DNA of 64,000 nucleotides, taken from positions 1 through 64,000 of the forward strand of contig NZ_JBBBNV010000015.1 of the NCBI RefSeq assembly GCF_037137075.1. Direction: 5' to 3'. The notes beneath the pieces were generated by a model that was not told the origin of the DNA, ran no database searches, and saw nothing but the letters and a program-made list of their open reading frames with translations. Positions 62,480 to 64,000 of the stretch are shown piece by piece; within the stretch, counting starts at the first letter, position 1; each line of letters starts with the position of its first letter. The DNA comes from JBBBNV01 sp037137075 (GTDB taxonomy: Bacteria > Bacillota > Bacilli > Paenibacillales > NBRC-103111). Both the position numbers and the translations under genes were made by a program.

Positions 62480-63597
62480 AGCCTACTGTAACCCCGCTTC
62501 AAGGCTGGCTGGAGGAGAGGCTGGCGGCGCCGGATCAGAGCCGAATGACGTTCCGGGAGTATATGGATGCATGCCTGTATCACCCGGAATACGGGTACTA
62601 CACAAGCGATCGGCAGAAGCTTGGCAAGGAGGGGGATTTCTATACCTCCGGCTTTATCGGAGGGGTATTCGGACCATTGATCGCACGGGAGCTGGCCGGA
62701 CTGCATCAAGAGTGTACGGCCGGCTGCGAAGCCTTCCGGATTATGGAGTGGGGGGGAGGCGACGGGCGGCTGGCCGGGCAAATACTGGACTGGCTGAAGG
62801 CCGAAAAGGCGCAGCTTTACGCCAGATTGAGTTATGTCATGGTAGAAAGCAGTCCGCACCACAGAGCCTTGATCCACGAACGGCTTGCCTCGCACGCCGA
62901 CAAAATCGTGCTGCTGGAACGGCCGCCGTGGGAATGTGGAATCGATGGGGCGGACTGGATGGTATTTTCCAATGAATTGCTGGATGCCATGCCGGTGCAT
63001 CGCCTTGTATACGAGCGGAAGCAGTGGCGGGAAATCTATGTGGAACGGCGGGCAACGGGCGGGCTGTCCCTTGTCCGGGGCGGCTTATCAAGCCCTTGTC
63101 TGGCCTTATATGCAGCTGCTTACTGTCCGCAGGCCGAGGAAGGGCAGCACATTGAAGTGAATCTTGCGGCAATCGACTGGATAAGCCGGATCGGATCTTG
63201 GCTGGAAAACGGAGCGGTTCTCACGGTGGATTACGGGGACTTCGCTTCCGAGCTGTATGCCGCCCACCGGATGGACGGGACACTGCTGTGCTACTTCAAG
63301 CATCAGGCGCATGATCGTGTACTGGATCGGCCGGGAGAGCAGGATATGACGGCCCATGTCAATTTCAGCGCGTGCATCGATGCGGGACTTAAAGCCGGGC
63401 TGCGCCATGCGGGGCTGCGAACGCAGAAGCAATTTATGGTGGACGCGGGAATTTTGGAGCTTCTTCAATCCGATGTGTCGGGGGACCCGTTCAGCCCTGC
63501 GGCGAAGCGGAACCGGGCCATTCGCCAGCTGCTTCTCAGCGACGGCATGAGTGAGCTGTTTAAGGTGTTGAAGCAAGTGAAGACGCGGGAAGCTTAG
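62476..63597 (+). CDS. SAM-dependent methyltransferase, MidA/NDUFAF7 (DUF185) family
   Basis: 373 residues. YTSDRQKLGKEGDFYTSGFI, the SAM loop EWGGGDGRLAGQILDW, VFSNELLDAMPVHRL and TVDYGDFASELYA match the DUF185 family, whose mitochondrial member methylates an arginine of complex I. The bacterial target is unknown. The start is TTG with GAGAGAGGTG upstream. Confidence 0.9.
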   Translation: MKPTVTPLQGWLEERLAAPDQSRMTFREYMDACLYHPEYGYYTSDRQKLGKEGDFYTSGFIGGVFGPLIARELAGLHQECTAGCEAFRIMEWGGGDGRLAGQILDWLKAEKAQLYARLSYVMVESSPHHRALIHERLASHADKIVLLERPPWECGIDGADWMVFSNELLDAMPVHRLVYERKQWREIYVERRATGGLSLVRGGLSSPCLALYAAAYCPQAEEGQHIEVNLAAIDWISRIGSWLENGAVLTVDYGDFASELYAAHRMDGTLLCYFKHQAHDRVLDRPGEQDMTAHVNFSACIDAGLKAGLRHAGLRTQKQFMVDAGILELLQSDVSGDPFSPAAKRNRAIRQLLLSDGMSELFKVLKQVKTREA

Positions 63598-63693
63598 CCT
63601 TGCGTATTTCTGGACGAAGCGGTTTGTATGCTAGCGTCAGGTGCATTAGCTATAGGTGCGGTGCTTGCCTGCATGGCATGACATCCGACCCGC

Positions 63694-63736
63694 AAAAAAA
63701 CACCGCACGGCTTATCACGCCGGGCGGTGTTTTCGT
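63694..63736. terminator. Bidirectional terminator
   Basis: AAAACACCGC (63697-63706) pairs with GCGGTGTTTT (63724-63733), flanked by A-run and T-run. It ends both the methyltransferase gene and the convergent DUF2626 gene. Confidence 0.87.
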
Positions 63737-63774
63737 GCATGGAAGCGGTATAAACCGTTTCTTTGTGTTATCGG

Positions 63775-63996
63775 CTACACACTCATCTCGAAGAAGGTCC
63801 AATATGAGAACCCGATAAACGCGAGGAACAGATATCCCCAGAAAATCATGACGTAGCTGCGTTCGGACAAATTCATATATCCCAACAAAGCAAAGGCAAC
63901 TGCCTGGGCAAAAAACAACAGCGCCATCTGCGTCATATGACCTGCTAGTGCCATCAAGCCGATGACTAAAGCCCAAAAACCGAGTACACGAAACAT
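63775..63996 (-). CDS. DUF2626 membrane protein (YqgY-like)
   Basis: 73 residues, three hydrophobic spans, starting MFRVLGFWALVIGLMALAG. This matches the small DUF2626 proteins such as B. subtilis YqgY. The start codon is 4 bases from the window edge and a few more codons may lie upstream, outside the window. Function unknown. Confidence 0.82.
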   Translation of the reverse strand: MFRVLGFWALVIGLMALAGHMTQMALLFFAQAVAFALLGYMNLSERSYVMIFWGYLFLAFIGFSYWTFFEMSV

Positions 63997-64000
63997 GCGC

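Noticed and set aside
1..64000. CRISPR arrays, tRNA or rRNA genes
   Set aside because: No regularly spaced repeats, cloverleaf-type sequences or rRNA signature blocks were seen on reading through. A tRNAscan or CRISPR search was not possible.

Overview
The window looks like a chromosomal segment of an endospore-forming Firmicute of the Paenibacillaceae type (Paenibacillus, Cohnella or a close relative). The evidence is gene content and order. Positions 14.9-42.9 kb follow the Bacillus subtilis yqe/yqf region almost gene for gene: rpsU, yqeY, an nfeD-type protease, floA, yqfC, yqfD, phoH, yqfF(pgpH), ybeY, dgkA, cdd, era, yqzL, recO, T-box, glyQ, glyS, yqfL, yqxD, dnaG, sigA, trmK, yqfO. This is followed by rnpB. 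Base composition looks moderately GC-rich by eye (not computed). Shine-Dalgarno sites are strong, and GTG and TTG starts are common.

Layout. 0-14.7 kb is accessory sequence: a GGDEF/EAL signalling protein, a secreted GH26-like hydrolase with a copper-amine-oxidase-type stalk domain, an FAD-linked oxidase behind a sigma-A promoter and a 17-bp palindrome, an intact IS4-family element with a 7-bp target duplication, a Fur-box-controlled siderophore-uptake operon (binding lipoprotein and two permeases, no ATPase), an in-frame TetR-flavin oxidoreductase fusion and a HIT protein. 14.7-42.9 kb is the conserved core. It is interrupted at 18.7-23.0 kb by a compact island holding a divergent YheC/YheD-like ATP-grasp gene and a three-gene run: a PaaK-like adenylate-forming enzyme, an SbnA-like PLP enzyme and an SbnB-like dehydrogenase. 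SbnA and SbnB together make L-2,3-diaminopropionate in staphyloferrin B synthesis, so this is a candidate small-molecule locus. 42.9-64 kb holds envelope, sporulation and housekeeping genes: an S8 protease lipoprotein, YpuI, a DUF1540 protein, a CwlQ-like transglycosylase, a cysteine desulfurase with thiI, a TerC protein, typA-ylaH, an unknown two-gene run ending in an LCP transferase, a YlaJ/YhcN lipoprotein, a YlaK-type PIN-PhoH protein, an orphan solute-binding protein, two unknown envelope proteins, a MidA/NDUFAF7-like methyltransferase and a DUF2626 protein.

How the genes work together. The core block combines translation (rpsU, T-box/glyQS, era, ybeY, trmK, rnpB, typA), replication and transcription (dnaG-sigA), recombination (recO), membrane and c-di-AMP functions (floA, pgpH, dgkA) and sporulation (yqfCD). 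The clearest regulatory sites are the Fur box overlapping the siderophore operon promoter, the T-box leader of glyQS, tandem promoters before rpsU, the rnpB promoter and terminator, and a palindrome over the promoter of the TetR fusion. The diaminopropionate island is the best candidate for an undescribed system. The TetR-oxidoreductase fusion is the oddest single gene. No tRNA, rRNA or CRISPR array was seen.
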